NCBI GenBank assembly: GCA_002104985.1 | Contig: MCGO01000172.1 | Span: 16,694 to 80,693 of the forward strand | Reading direction: 5' to 3' | Source: Rhizoclosmatium globosum | Taxonomy: Eukaryota > Chytridiomycota > Chytridiomycetes > Chytridiales > Chytriomycetaceae | Length of the DNA stretch: 64,000 nucleotides | The notes under the pieces: generated by a model | Seen by the model: the letters and a program-made list of their open reading frames with translations, nothing else | Database searches by the model: none | Told to the model about the DNA's origin: nothing | Part shown: positions 30,636 through 42,788 of the stretch, in pieces | Position numbering within the stretch: the first letter of the stretch is position 1 | How the letters are laid out: every line of letters starts with the position of its first letter | Made by a program: the position numbers and the translations under genes

Positions 30636-32831
30636 TCAAATATTAAAGAAACTAGGATTGTTTGCCATGCACCATTTACGTCTGACAGCATAGTAGCGAA
30701 ACGCCTGAAACTCATATTCACGTACACCAAAGTAGGAGTATCCCATTTCATTCACAGCTTTATCAAATGCGTTCATATCCTCGCCTACATTCTGAAGCGC
30801 ATTCCACAATGGATTCCATCTTGCATCCAAGTATCCAGAGTCCAACGAAATGGCTCTGCAATCTGGCGTCTTGGATCGACAATTGGAACGTTGGTTTGAT
30901 TGTCCAACCAAGCAGTTCGTTCCAAAGTTGACTGTTGCTCCTTTTTTGGCCATGCTTTGGATCACCTGCGGAGGAATGGCTCCTGTGAGTTGGTTTCCTG
31001 CCAAATACCTATTATTCGATTTAAGTACATCAATTAAGAAATTTATGCGCGTACAAAGCCTTGATGTTGGATAATTGAGCAAGTTGGGTTGGGATTCCCC
31101 CAACTAGTTGATTTTGGGACAGCTCGCTATGAACAAAAAATCATAGCGTTAGAGCTACTGGGAAAGAAAACATAGCATATACATCAACTCAAGGCTTTTT
31201 AGTTGTCCAATTTGTGATGGGATACCTCCCGAAATCTGATTCCCTGACAGGTTTCTGCATAATCATAATTAGCTTACAAAAAAGAACAAGAAATCAGACG
31301 CACATGGTCGTCAAACTCAACAAAGATCCAATCTGCGTTGGAATAGGCCCAACCAAGTTATTCCCAGAAAGGTCACTTGCAATTCAAAATCATCTTAGAA
31401 GCCTGATAATCACAACCAACAAAACAACTCACATGACTTGCAACCCAGCAAACTGCCCAATACTCGTCGGAACCTCTTGATTCAGCCCCATCCGTGGAAA
31501 AACAACTTGGACGACGCGATATCCCTCAAACAAGACGTATTTACCCCTATACAATAGTGAAAAATTCCATCAAACTAAAACCCCAATTAAAAACTCCCTT
31601 ACACATCTACACGCCTCTCCCTCTCCCTTCGTCTATTCAGCGTCTTCTTCAACCCAAGAACCACGTATTTCCCGTTTGGCGAGATGTTTGCACAATCGAA
31701 TTGATAATCGACTGAAGGAAAGGTTGCTTTGAGGTTGACGCATTCAGTTGGATTTGGTGACGCTGAAGCCGCGAACTGTGTCGTGGTTGTGGCGTCTACG
31801 AGCCGGTTCTCTTGCGTAGTAGCTGTATGAGATAGATTGCTGATAAGACCTGAATTAAAGGTGCTTATAGAGGAAAGAGCTGACGATGTGGTTGTTGTGA
31901 CGAGTGAAGTTGTGCCAGCAGATGTGCTACCTGTGTGCATTGATTTCGTCGAAGTTTGGGAATATGCTGGTGTTGTCGTTGATGTAGACGTTGTGGATGT
32001 GTTGGAAATAATGAGAGTTGTTAATGTTGTAGTGGAAATAGTCGATGTTGTAGGAGTTGTGGAAGTGGTAGATGTGGAAGATGTTGTTGAAGTTGAAGTT
32101 GTTGAAGTTGTTGAAGTTGTCGAAGTTGACGAAGTTGACGTAGTTGAAGTCGTTGTTGTTTTTGTCGAAGTCGTGGACGAAGTGCTCGTAGTCAAAGATG
32201 TGGTTGTTGAAGTGCTGGATGTGCTTGTACTTGTACTTGTTGTCAAAGTTGTTGAAGTTGCGGACGTTGTTGTGGAAGTTGTTGTGAAAGTCGTTGTCGA
32301 AGTTGTCGTTGTTACGGGTAGTTTCATAATAATCAAACCTTTTTTTTAAATGAGCCAGTTCAATAAAATGAAACTAAACTCACTCCCAGAAAGAACTTTG
32401 GTCAAGCTGAACTGTCCACTTTGCATTATGCAATTATTTGAATTGAATGATGCGAACTGGCAATTCGTAGTTTGAGAACAGAGTGTCATACAATTCACCA
32501 GATTATTTGTACTACTTGATATAACAGAAGCTGATGCCTGCAATCCACCAAGAGTAGTAATGGTGATGCCGGAGACGTAAATCGTAAATGTGCTGTCAAT
32601 GACGACTACTCCCGTAAAAGCAGAGTGCAGTGTACAAGTTTTGGTGGAAGACTGGTAGATAGCCCCGATACAACCTTGCTGTTGTTCACACGCACTAGTG
32701 CATTGATCTGAAGAATCAGGGAAGGTTTGGCTGCCAACTATTCCTGACGGATAGGTTGCTCCAGGAACAGGAATCCACTGAATCGCTGCAGTGAGAGCCG
32801 CGAGTATCAACACACTTGCGATCGTCCTCAT
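30636..32831 (-). CDS. Secreted PAN-like / Thr-rich / LRR protein, copy A
   Basis: Signal peptide MRTIASVLILAALTAAIQW; then two PAN/Apple-like cysteine units (QCTSACEQQQGCIGAIY and NCMTLCSQTTNCQFASF); an intron; a Thr/Ser-rich mucin-like linker of about 200 residues; TECVNLKATFPSVDYQFDCA and GKYVVLGLKKTLNRR. Then four short exons each give one plant-type LRR (LSGNNLVGPIPTQIGSL, LSGNQISGGIPSQIGQL, LSQNQLVGGIPTQLAQL, LAGNQLTGAIPPQVIQS). The last exon also carries a conserved C-terminal domain, CRAISLDSGYLDARW, EDMNAFDKAVNEMG, YSYFGVREYEFQAFRYY and RRKWC. No membrane anchor is visible at the C-terminus, so the protein is probably secreted or wall-bound. Confidence 0.78.
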
Positions 32832-33108
32832 ATTAAGTTCTTTTTTTTTTGAGGCGAGATGTAACGATTCAGGACCATTTCGGGATGAGTATTGACAATC
32901 ACGGGTAATCACGATGCCGAAGAAATTTTTTGCAAAGGCTGTGACTCACAATCTCTTGATCATGTATCAGATGCGGAGAAGATAAACCAATAGTAGCACA
33001 GTGAGTTACCTGATTGCACAATATCATGACAAGTGTCAATATTGAATTAAGTTTGAATACTTTCATAAACGCAAAATTCTTCTGACACCATACGTATTTA
33101 TTAAACTC

Positions 33109-35193
33109 TTACACATTATTAAAGAAACTAGAATTGTTTGCCATGCACCATTTACGTCTGACAGCATAGTAGCGAAACGCCTGAAACTCATATTCACGTA
33201 CACCAAAGTAGGAGTACCCCATTTCATTCACAGCTTTATCAAATGCGTTCATATCCTCATTCACATTATTGAGTGCAGTCCACAATCGGTTCCATCTTGT
33301 ATCCAAGTATCCAGAGTCCAACGAAATGGCTCTGCAATCCGGAGACTTTGATCTACAGTTGGAACGTTGGTTTGATTGTCCAAGTAAGCAGTTGGTCCCG
33401 AAGCTGACAGATGCTCCCTTTTTGGCGATATTTCGTAACAATATTTGAGGGATGACTCCTGTCAGCTGGTTTCCTGCCAGAGATCTGTTATTTTTCAATC
33501 ATTACGTAAGCAATTATAAAGAGAAGGTATACACATACAGAGCTTTGATGTTAGGCAACTGGGCAAGTTGTGTTGGGATTGATCCAACCAGTTGATTTTG
33601 AGAAAGCTCACTGTATCAAGCCAAGGAAATGAGACACCTTAGGGCAATACAACAACAGCTAAATAAAGCATATACATTAACTGAAGCCCTTTCAATTGTC
33701 CGATTTGAGATGGGATTCCTCCCGAAATCTGATTCCCAGATAAATTTCTACACATGATTCAGTATGGTGTGACAAAGATCCCTGACTCACATAGTCGTAA
33801 GACTCAACAATGCCCCAATCTGCGTCGGAATGGTTCCCGCCAAGTTATTTCCAGAAAGATCACTGTAAAGGGAACCATTTATAAGGCATTGTCAAACTAA
33901 AATAATAACCAACATGATTTGCAACGCAGCAAAGCTCCCAATACTCTTTGGAACTTCCTGAGCAAGTCCCATCCGTGGAAAGACAACATGAACGACGCGA
34001 TACCCTTCAAACAAAACGTATTTTCCTCTGTAAAGTAAAAAAATTCACTTTAACCTTAAAGAAAACATAATAGAAATTTACTCACTGATCGACCCGTCTC
34101 TCTCCTCTTTGATTCAGCACCTTTTTCAAACCTGGTACGACGTATTTTCCGTTTGGGGAGATGTTTGTACAGTCGAACTGGTAATCAACGGAAGGAAATG
34201 CGGCTTTCAAATCAGCGCATTCTGTCGGTTTGGGCAATGCTGAAGTCAAGGTAGCCGTCATAGTTGCTGGATATTCTTGATTGGGTATTACCGTCAGTTG
34301 GCTTGATTGACTTGTACTGAAAACGCTGATTGAAGAAGCTAGCACGTTCAATGTTGGTAGAGTGGTACCAGTTGACGTGTTGAGAGTTGCTGAGGATGAT
34401 GCAAATGTTGTCGCTATTGTCCGAGTAGTAGAAGTTGAAGACGTGATGGACGTCGTTGAAGTTGATGAAGTTGAAGAAGTGAAAGTAGTTGTGGATGTTT
34501 CCGTGGATGTTGTTGGTGAAGTGTTTGTAGTTGATGAGGTGGAGGTCGAAGTAGTAAACGTAGTTGTTGTACTCGTAGAAGTACTGAATGTTGTTGTAGA
34601 TGTAGTTCGAGACGAAGTCGTTGAAGTCGTCGTAAAAGTCGTCGTAGACGTAGTCGTTGTTTGACGAACCTTAGTAATCAGCAGGACTGTGGTTCAACTT
34701 TAGTATTACTTCCAATACAATAAAACCGACCCCAAGTGTAGTCTATTTCAATTTCATATCCACCATTATTTTTTTTCGCAAGACAAACCTTTGAAAGCGG
34801 ATGATACACTGCCCACTCACAATTCGCAGTCTGATAGCACAGATTTACACAATCAACTTGATTATTCTGCTGTGGCAAAGATGCCACAAATGTTACCCAC
34901 GGATATATTCCATTCAAAACCGTGGTTCTGTCACCAGGGACGTAAATCGTCCACGTTATGTCAATAACAGGATTTCCGGAGAAGTGAGCATGGATTTTGC
35001 ATGTTTTGGTGGATTCTTGGTATATGACACCAACACACCACGGATCTTTTTCGCAGGGTTCGGTACATTGATCAAGCTCAACGTTTGTCTTGGTACTCGA
35101 GACTTCTGTGAGATATTTTACTTTCGGGACAGGGATCCATTGAAGTGCAGCAGACGCGGCCGCGAGGAACAGAACACTTGCGATCGCCCTCAT
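33109..35193 (-). CDS. Secreted PAN-like / Thr-rich / LRR protein, copy B
   Basis: Paralogue of copy A in the same orientation, 277 bp upstream of it. Signal peptide MRAIASVLFLAAASAALQW; PAN-like units QCTEPCEKDPWCVGVIYQ and DCVNLCYQTANCEWAVY; a shorter Thr-rich linker; ECADLKAAFPSVDYQFDC and GKYVVPGLKKVLNQRGE; LRR exons of the same 72-nt length; and the C-terminal domain CRAISLDSGYLDTRW to YAVRRKWCMANN. The last exon is nearly identical to that of copy A at DNA level over more than 300 bp, while the PAN-like exons are diverged, so gene conversion or a recent partial duplication at the 3' end is likely. Confidence 0.78.
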
Positions 35194-35407
35194 GTTTTGA
35201 ACTTGAGTTTTGTTTTTAAAAAAATATGCTGATGTGATAATCAAGTGGTCTGGGCCTTTTTTTCAGGATTACTCGTTTTTGACAATTTTGCACGAAGTTG
35301 ACTTCTAAACCGGACTTTTCAGGCTCTACATGTTGTTTGGAAAGGCTCTCCAGATTCTAAAAAATAAATTGAACTTAAAAGTTTAACGCACTGGAAAGAA
35401 TTTTACT

Positions 35408-37309
35408 TTAAACTAAGTCTGGAATTGAGAATCCATAAACCACCGATTCATCCGCATGATTCATATTTTCGACATGAATTTCAACTTTATACGATCCATT
35501 CTCTTGAGTTTCAAAGCATGACCAGTTACGACGTGGAAGGAGACGCTTGTGCTTGAGAACCTTACCGTCAACATCCTTCTCAAACAATTCAAACATTTCT
35601 TCGACCGTGTTTGGCAGCTTTGTAACTTTGGGGGAAAGTACGCGAGGATTACTGTGCAAGAGCGAGACGACAAGATCAGGGCCAGGAGCTGTAAATATTC
35701 AGGTTAGTCTGGTTTTCAAGAAACCCCAAAAGTTCAAAGAGACGCTCACAGTTTACAATCGCGCTAGAAATAACTTGATACATAGCCTTAGAGTCCATTC
35801 TAACATTTGCCCCTAGCAAATCTGGCACAACATCGCTCCCTTCCGTCCTAAACCGCCCAACCCCACATATATGAACATCCCCCGAAAGAAATGTCACACG
35901 AACCCTCTTCTCCTCCGCAATTTGTTGCAACCGCTCAACCATCCTATTTCGCTCCTCTAAATGATTCGGATGCGTCCACTCATCCATCAAGTCATCTCTC
36001 AAATCTGGTTGTCCAAATGAACCCCTCAACCTATGCATAACAGCACCGTGCCCAACACCTCCCAAGAAAACCTTTTCCTCCTTTTCGGGGAGGATGCATT
36101 TTATCAAGGGACCAAAGACTCTCCGGCCGACGGATTGGAGTTTCGAGATTGCTTCCATTGCATTGTCGACGGCGAGTAAGCGTGGGTATACGACGGGGAC
36201 TGTTGCGACAATGTAGAGATGACGGATTGGGGTTGGGGAATCTTGGAGTCGGGTTTCGAGGGTGTTCCAGATGGAAGTCCAGCAATCTTCGTTGATGACT
36301 GTATGATCTGTGCGACTGGATCGGTTGTCAAGGGCGAGGACGAGAGTGTTTGAGCCGAATTGCTTGATCCAGTTGTATCCTTTATTTTCTGGGAAAAGCG
36401 AGTCTTGGAATGCACGCTGGAATGTAGTGTGGTGTTGGAAGAGGAGGTAAAATCGGTAACCAATGCGTCCGATGTTTTGAATCACAGGGGATCCTTGTTG
36501 TGCCGCAGGATAACTTCCGTATCCATCGAATATATCGCTTTTTTAACAACATAATTAGTGTGATACCTATGAGCGGATAATAAAACGTACTGGTCATCGC
36601 AAACAAAGGTGTAAGGAATCGTGGCAAGCGCGTCAGCAAAACCTTCCTCCTGGAACCAATGAGCATAACCACAGAAATATCTTTCTGACACCGTTTTTTC
36701 ATGCTCGAGAGTCCATTCTACCTTCTCTCTGTCCTTCAAATCCGCCGTTTCCATAAACTCATTCAACAACGGCAAATTAAACAAGTCCATGTGTGGACCG
36801 TCAGCATAGATTTGGTCACCTCCCCCAATTTGAATATGGTACGGACGACGTTCATGATTCTTGAGAAGATCATTCCATACTGACGAAGTCTCATATTTCT
36901 CGTGAGGATGGAGCCCGCCAAACCCATTACAACTCCAAAAGGTAAAGCGGGCCGATTCTAAGACCGAGGGGACATGGAAGGAGTGTGAGTGAGTCTTGAA
37001 GGAGGACGTTACTTTGTAAGACACGTGTTGTGGCTGATGGGTGAGAACAATCACAAGATCAAAGCGGTAGAAGGAGAAGGATCCAAACGAGTCAATTAAA
37101 AGCGTTTTCCAAGAACCAATTGAGACTTCAAAGTGAGGCTCTGATCCAATTGGAGCAATTACGAGCACTGATCCCTGCCAACAATTGTCGCTAATGTCAG
37201 CAAACCGGAGAAGCGGTCCAAGCTCAGTCGGCGATCGGAAGAATTGTGCGTTGGGATCACTCGTTGGTTGGCTTGGATCAAGTGTGAAGGATGGCGCGGG
37301 GAAGACCAT
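35408..37309 (-). CDS. PhoD-like metallophosphatase (fungal PhoD_2 type)
   Basis: Three exons, about 600 residues. Motifs of the PhoD-like fold are FTFWSCNGFGG, IQIGGGDQIYADGPHMDL (metal-binding GGDQIYxD), VCDDQ followed after the intron by DIFDGYGSYPA, LVLALDNRSSRTDH, VFLGGVGHG and VTFLSGDVHICGVGRF (SGDVH metal site). The last exon ends GFSIPDLV. No signal peptide is visible. Fungal members of this family are large cytosolic proteins of unclear substrate; phosphodiesterase/phosphatase chemistry is inferred from the retained metal ligands. Introns start near 36596 (GTACGT) and about 35750 (GTGAGC). Confidence 0.85.
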
Positions 37310-37538
37310 TTGTGTGATTTGGACGCAAGTGTTCTTCCTCAGTTTTTAACCAGCAAGCGGTCGAACTTGTGCAAATTTAGTGCTCTTAATTCTATTTAAA
37401 GTAATTGTAGTTTTATATGTTCCGAAAGAGGTTTATTGGCTTTCCGAAGCTTTCATAAATATGTAACATGTATTACTGTCTAAGTACAAGAATCAAATGA
37501 GCGAGTCTGGGGTATATTGCAGGTGTGGAAGATATATT

Positions 37539-37799
37539 TTAGTGGACCCATCGTCTTGAGCGGTGACGTTGAGCAGACTTTGCTCGTTTCTGAGTTTCTT
37601 TGAAGGAGAGACCCGAAACCTGGAATGCACTCGCTTCTTCGGTTTGCGGTGTTGGAATAGACGACAGACTGAACTTGCTCATGACAGCGGAAAAGAGTTG
37701 GGCGGCCGATGAAACAGACGAAGTGGATGATGTGGAGGACACGGACGATGAGCGGGATCCGGTTTCAAGAGAGACAGTGCGGGTCATTGTGACAGTCAT
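37539..37799 (-). CDS. Small Ser-rich protein, unknown
   Basis: 86 residues, starting MTVTMTRTVSLETG. Residues 15-35 are almost only Ser/Thr; the middle, AAQLFSAVMSKFSLSSIPTP, is amphipathic; the end, KRAKSAQRHRSRRW, is strongly basic. No family recognised. The open frame is compositionally biased and could be spurious, but it has an ATG and a following AT-rich 3' region. Confidence 0.4.
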   Translation of the reverse strand: MTVTMTRTVSLETGSRSSSVSSTSSTSSVSSAAQLFSAVMSKFSLSSIPTPQTEEASAFQVSGLSFKETQKRAKSAQRHRSRRWVH

Positions 37800-38569
37800 T
37801 GGAAGTCTTAACAAGGTTGTTTAGGTTGTTTTTACTTCAGTGGGACGGGAAAATGACTCCCTTTATGGAGAACCACAAGGGAGATGCGTCACATTGATTC
37901 TGATTGGTTGGCGATGGCAACCAGGTCCCGAAGCTCCGTGATTGGTCAGTTTTCTCCCGAGAAGATTCATCATTGATTTCGCAATCTTGTCAACTTGAGA
38001 AATTAAAGAGATAAAAAAGGAGCTGGATGCTTTGTGAGCGCATTTATTTGCGAATCCAGAATCCGTTTGAGCCCGATGCTTTTCGCTTTTGGAAAGTATA
38101 ACTACGACAGGGAACTTTTATTCAAGAACGTGGTTGAATATTATGAGTGCTGCAAAACACGGGTTCATTTCATTGAGGCTTGAGTTCATAATTGCATCAC
38201 AATGTTTATTGGGCCATTCAATGGATGATTAAGCGGAACCTGCCAGAAGTGTATTAATTGCGACAACTGTGAATGACAGCTGTTCCAAGTGATCCTTGCA
38301 ATATGGGCTGTAGAACATTTGAAGACATATATATCAAACCAAACGCCGCTTTGTACTTACAACGTACAAATTCACAAAGAATAATAAACTGACAAAAACT
38401 CAGCTGTTGTATAAAACAAATCTCCTCACGTTGAATCGTTTTTATGGGGCGGGAATATGTGGGATAAACGCGCATTGTAGTTTAAAACGCCAGGATATTG
38501 ATAAGACCAATCAGAATTTCGCTCGGAACTACCTTCCAAGAATCTTTCGGTAATTTCATATTCAACAAG
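37800..38569. other. 770-bp divergent intergenic region
   Basis: Between the small Ser-rich gene and the first GST gene. I see no exon, RNA gene or long repeat. AT-rich, with scattered short open frames on the minus strand that lack starts or family support. Confidence 0.4.
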
Positions 38570-39371
38570 ATGGGCTCTGGCATCACACTTTACACTGTCG
38601 GTATGTTTTCGTAATCCATGAGCCTTTTGCTTCAAGCTTACAGCCCAAACTGATAGGAACACCCAACGGCCAAAAAGCCAGTATCGCATTAGAAGAACTT
38701 AAAGAACATTACAACTTGGAATACAAGCACTACGCAATCGATTTTGACAAGAATGAGCAAAAGGCGGAATGGTTTCTCAAAATCAATCCAAACGGAAAGA
38801 TTCCTGCTATTGTCGACCACAACCGTGGAGACTTTGCTGTCTTTGAAAGCGGAGCTATTCTCTTGTATCTTGTGGAACATTACGATCCGGAACATGTCTT
38901 GTTTCCAGAAGAAGCGAACGAAAAGAGTGAGGTGATTCAATGGATTATGTGGCAGATGGCTGGCTTGGGTCCGATGCAAGGTAAACATTGAAGTTTAACT
39001 CCTAACAAGTTACTAATACTCGTACTCAAACAGCACAAGCCACGTATTTTTCCAAGTTCGCCACAGAAAAGGTACCCTTCGCGATTGATAGGTTCAAAGA
39101 CGAATGTCACAGACTGTATGCTGTCCTCGAGAAACATCTTTCCTCTGGTGGAAGAAAGTATATCGCCGCTGATCGTTTCACGATTGCTGACATCTGTTCG
39201 TTCGGATGGATCGCTGGGCACTACGTATACACCGGCTTGACGTTGAAAGACTATCCACACGTGAACGCATGGTTGAGACGAATCGCGGGAAGGCCAGGAG
39301 TAGTAGCTGGAATGAATATTCCACAAATCAATAAGTTGATTCAAAACGACTTCAAGGACACCACCTTATAA
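38570..39371 (+). CDS. Ure2-like glutathione S-transferase, copy 1
   Basis: Three exons, about 230 residues. Exon 1 is [10 protein letters not shown]; the intron splits the codon before [16 protein letters not shown]. The N-terminal thioredoxin-like domain shows [17 protein letters not shown] (NPNGxIPA loop with cis-Pro) and [18 protein letters not shown] (glutathione-binding E-S). The helical domain has [17 protein letters not shown], then [17 protein letters not shown] and [17 protein letters not shown]. This is the Ure2p-like subgroup, which reduces peroxides or conjugates with glutathione. Confidence 0.9.
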
Positions 39372-39658
39372 GGGGATATGATTCGAATTTCTTGGATAAC
39401 CTAGTTAGCATAATTATTTAGCAATAAAGCAATAAATCTCATTAATGGCGGTTTTGTTCGACGCATCATCTTCCTTCGAAAAGACAAAAAGACATGTTAA
39501 TCGCGCAACCATCCACATCCTGCTGTTCCGATAAGAATCACGTGCAAACAATTACCAACCCTTTGTTTGTTCAAATTGGGGTTTGTCGAAAGCACAAAAC
39601 ATACAAAAAGGAAATCAACCTCCCTCTCCTCTTCTCAACATATACCCTGCCAAACATA

Positions 39659-39913
39659 ATGCGCACACACGGTCTCTTTGTCCTTTCCATTGGCTCTTTT
39701 GTGACCCTCACTTGTGTTCTTCTTGGAGCTGTGGCTGTATCTGCAAGTGGGCCTCAACGGAATCAAGGACTCTCAACAGCACAGTCAACAGCGATTGCGA
39801 CTGTAGCTTTCAAGGAAGTCTTGTCAACAGTCTCCATCTTCGCAAATGGATTCATGTTTACACTGTTTTCGGCGGCATTGTTATCGATCATTGTCGTTGC
39901 CATTCCGATTTGA
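39659..39913 (+). CDS. Small two-TM protein A
   Basis: 84 residues: MRTHGLFVL, then a hydrophobic segment SIGSFVTLTCVLLGAVAVSA, a polar loop of about 30 residues, and a second hydrophobic segment FTLFSAALLSIIVVAIPI at the very C-terminus. No known family. It resembles in size and layout the proteins at 40238-40513 and 42789-43118. Confidence 0.55.
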   Translation: MRTHGLFVLSIGSFVTLTCVLLGAVAVSASGPQRNQGLSTAQSTAIATVAFKEVLSTVSIFANGFMFTLFSAALLSIIVVAIPI

Positions 39914-40237
39914 GCCCGTCGAAACTGTTTTCGCACACACTTACCACCATGCTGTCATGTCTTTATAGTTGCCCTTCGACCATTGGCAAACCCGTACTTA
40001 TCACTTTGTAAAATTCATTTGTATTATTAAGGCTGCTCTGTATACTTCCCTCCTTCATCCAATAAAGGCATGAACATAACTGTTCTATTCCACTCTTCTG
40101 TCCAAGCACACTGACATTGATCCGAAAAATTCAGAGAAAAATCAGGGTTTCTGATTTTCGCACCCCTTCCTTTTGTTTCCAACACTTCAGTGCCTTTCAA
40201 GTCACACACGCCACGTTTTCTCTGGAACTGCGTCGAA

Positions 40238-40513
40238 ATGCATCAAGACCACAAAGCCACATTCTACGTCTTTACAAAGTACTCGCTCTTGTTATCGTGT
40301 GTCTGCGTCCTTGGGGTTTCTGTTGTCTCAGCCTCCTTTCAACATCCGCAATATGTTTCAGTATCGCATCACAGCAATGCCACGACTGTTATTGAGGCAC
40401 CAGACTTTTATGATGTTCTTGGGATACTTGGTGGTGGCTTCTTGTTTGTGCTTCAGTGCTCAGCGGCTCTGACGTTGACTTTGAGGTTGTCGCTGTTTGG
40501 GTTGAAGCTGTGA
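40238..40513 (+). CDS. Small two-TM protein B
   Basis: 91 residues: short His-containing N-terminus, TM1 YSLLLSCVCVLGVSVVSASF, a loop with an N-glycosylation site (NAT), then TM2 ILGGGFLFVLQCSAALTLTL. Similar layout and loop content to the small proteins on either side. Function unknown. Confidence 0.55.
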   Translation: MHQDHKATFYVFTKYSLLLSCVCVLGVSVVSASFQHPQYVSVSHHSNATTVIEAPDFYDVLGILGGGFLFVLQCSAALTLTLRLSLFGLKL

Positions 40514-40746
40514 AACTTCCCCCTTTATACCCCCCTATCTCTTCACACCCTGTATATTACTTTCCTCTCTTTATATATGTTTGTTCTCTCTTTCGGGCAA
40601 ACCAATCTGCCAAATGAACAAGTGTCTGTTAAACCCAATATATATAACACAACAATCCATGCCAATGACGCAATGATCAACCTCACCGCCACCTTCCCCC
40701 CGTAAAATCATCCTGCCAAAAAAACAAACTCCGAAAACAAAAGGAA

Positions 40747-42601
40747 ATGACTTTATCCGACTCCAGTGCCGATTATCCAAACACGGACCCTCCCCCCAAT
40801 TATTTCCCTCCACCAAGTCCAACCAAAATGCAACCACTCGTCACCGCCGCCCGCCGTCTCTCCATTCCCCTTCCAGACAAAATACCCACACTACCACTCA
40901 AGAAGATTGCCCTCGTCCTCGTCTGCGTCATGCCAGAGGTAAATCGAAACACCTCCCGCACCCTTCCATCCCAAGTGGCAAAACCTGGAACCATCAACCG
41001 TACACTGCCACACGAAACGAAATACCCATCAGAAAGCTGCGTCAATCACTCTGTGTATACAAAGTGTCAATTAGACGTGCAGGAGGCACTTTGACAGCAA
41101 CCCATGTCGCTCAGAAAACTGATTCGTTTTCGATAACTACAGGTCCTCATATATCATATGCTTCATCCTTTGTATCCGTACATGGTGCAAGCGTTGATAC
41201 CGGGCGACGATGCGATCGGATATCATGCTGGGATCCTTCAATCTGCGTACTTCCTGCCTTCTATAATTAGCGCGCCGCTCATGGGTGAGTTTGGTTCCTC
41301 GCTTTTGATCCTAGATTTCTAATGAGGTTTTATTGGGTTAGGTCGGCTGAGTGATGTTGTTGGGCGGCGGCAAGTGTTGCTTGTTGGGTTGATTGGGTAT
41401 GGGTGTGGAACACTGTTGTTGGGGGTTAGTGTGCATTACTGGGTTTCTGTGTTTTCGATGGTTGTCACTGGGTTCTTTTCGGGAAATGCGACGGTTGCTA
41501 AGAGTGTTATTGGTATGTTGTTGTTTGTGTATGTTGAATGAAACTAACTTCAAAAATGGGAACATAGGGGAGTTGTCGAGTGATGATCATACAAGGGCGT
41601 TAGGTTATAGTGCGTATGGAATCGCGTATGCTGTGTGTTCGATTCTTGGGGCTGTGATGGGTGGACAACTGGCTGACTCGACGCTCTTCAATTCGATACC
41701 GTACCTTGCAAAGCGGCCGTACTTTACAGCTTGTTTCTTTGGATTCTTGCTCGCGGTTGTGTGCATCATTGTCACGTTCTGGCTACTGGACGATGACTCA
41801 AACAAATCAACCGGAAAAGACGGATACGTTCCACTCAAAGTCGAGGAAGAAGTTGCACTTGGAATGGCAAGCCCTAGAATCAGGCTCGCACCGGGTGTAA
41901 CTTACACGGCGATACCCGCACCGAATGCAGGCACACTGTCCGAACGAATTTGGAAGTCAGTCGCGCCATACCTCTCCATCTTGAATCGGCATACTTTGGC
42001 ACCACTGGCTTTGTACACTCTGTATGCATTGACAAATAGTGTGCTCCACACTGCCATCCCTTTGATTTCAGCAAGCGAAAAGGGCTACAAACTACCTCAA
42101 AAACGAACAGCCCAAATCAGTATGTACACTGCTCTCGCGAAACTCTGTGCCAAGACTGTATTCATGGGTGTGCATTCTTTTGCTGGGAGTCTGGGTACAT
42201 ACCGTATTGGAACCGGGTTCTTGATTCCAGCACTTATTTTAGTTTCTGGAGTTGTGTATGGACTGGAAGGACTTGTTCCTGGTTTGGTATTTGTAGGGAT
42301 TGGAGAAAGTTGGGCGTACTTGTCGCTTGTGATGCTTATTACGGAAGGTGCTCAAGTGCATGAGAAGGGGGCAACCTTGGGACTTGTTCACGGAGTGAGT
42401 GGGTGTTTGGCAGCGATTGTGAGGACGGTGGGGCCAGCGATGGCTGGAGTATTATGGGAAACCAGTGGCGCTTTTGTGCTGTTTTCAGTGATTGCTGCAT
42501 TTGTTGGTGTGCAAATCTTGTTGAGTGTCGTATTTTTGAGGACGAGGAAGTTTAGAGCAGTACAGGTTGGAGTTGGAGAAGGAAAACGGGATATTGAGTA
42601 A
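40747..42601 (+). CDS. Major facilitator superfamily transporter (ZIFL/TetA-like)
   Basis: Four exons, about 500 residues, 12 likely membrane segments. A Pro-rich cytosolic N-terminus leads to LPLKKIALVLVCVMPE. Exon 2 gives LIPGDDAIGYHAGILQSAYF. Exon 3 starts with the MFS loop motif GRLSDVVGRRQVLLVGLIGY. Exon 4 has GYSAYGIAYAVCSILGAVMG and LADSTLFNSIPYLAKRPYF, a central cytosolic loop, then FVGIGESWAYLSLVMLITEG and the A-T-L-G-L-V-H-G motif. The G-R-L-S-D-V-V-G-R-R motif with Pro-Tyr-Leu before TM6 fits the drug:H+ or zinc-induced-facilitator-like group. Substrate unknown. Confidence 0.85.
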
Positions 42602-42788
42602 GTAAGTCAAGTTCGAATCAGCAGCAATAATCTAAAGCATGTAGTATGATTTGGGGATAGTATACAATTTCATTTCGTTTGTAACATAGTTTTATTCAAT
42701 ATGAGATACTGTGGAGCGGTATAGTAACAATGAAAATGAGATATGAGGTTCTTTTTGGGGGGGGTTACGCTTGCTAAGTGGGCGTAGT

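Noticed and set aside
31837..32349. Long plus-strand Val/Glu/Asp-rich open frame
   Set aside because: Exact antisense of the Thr/Ser-codon repeat in the mucin-like linker of copy A; the same effect occurs at 34362-34664, 15518-15745 and 24063-24545.
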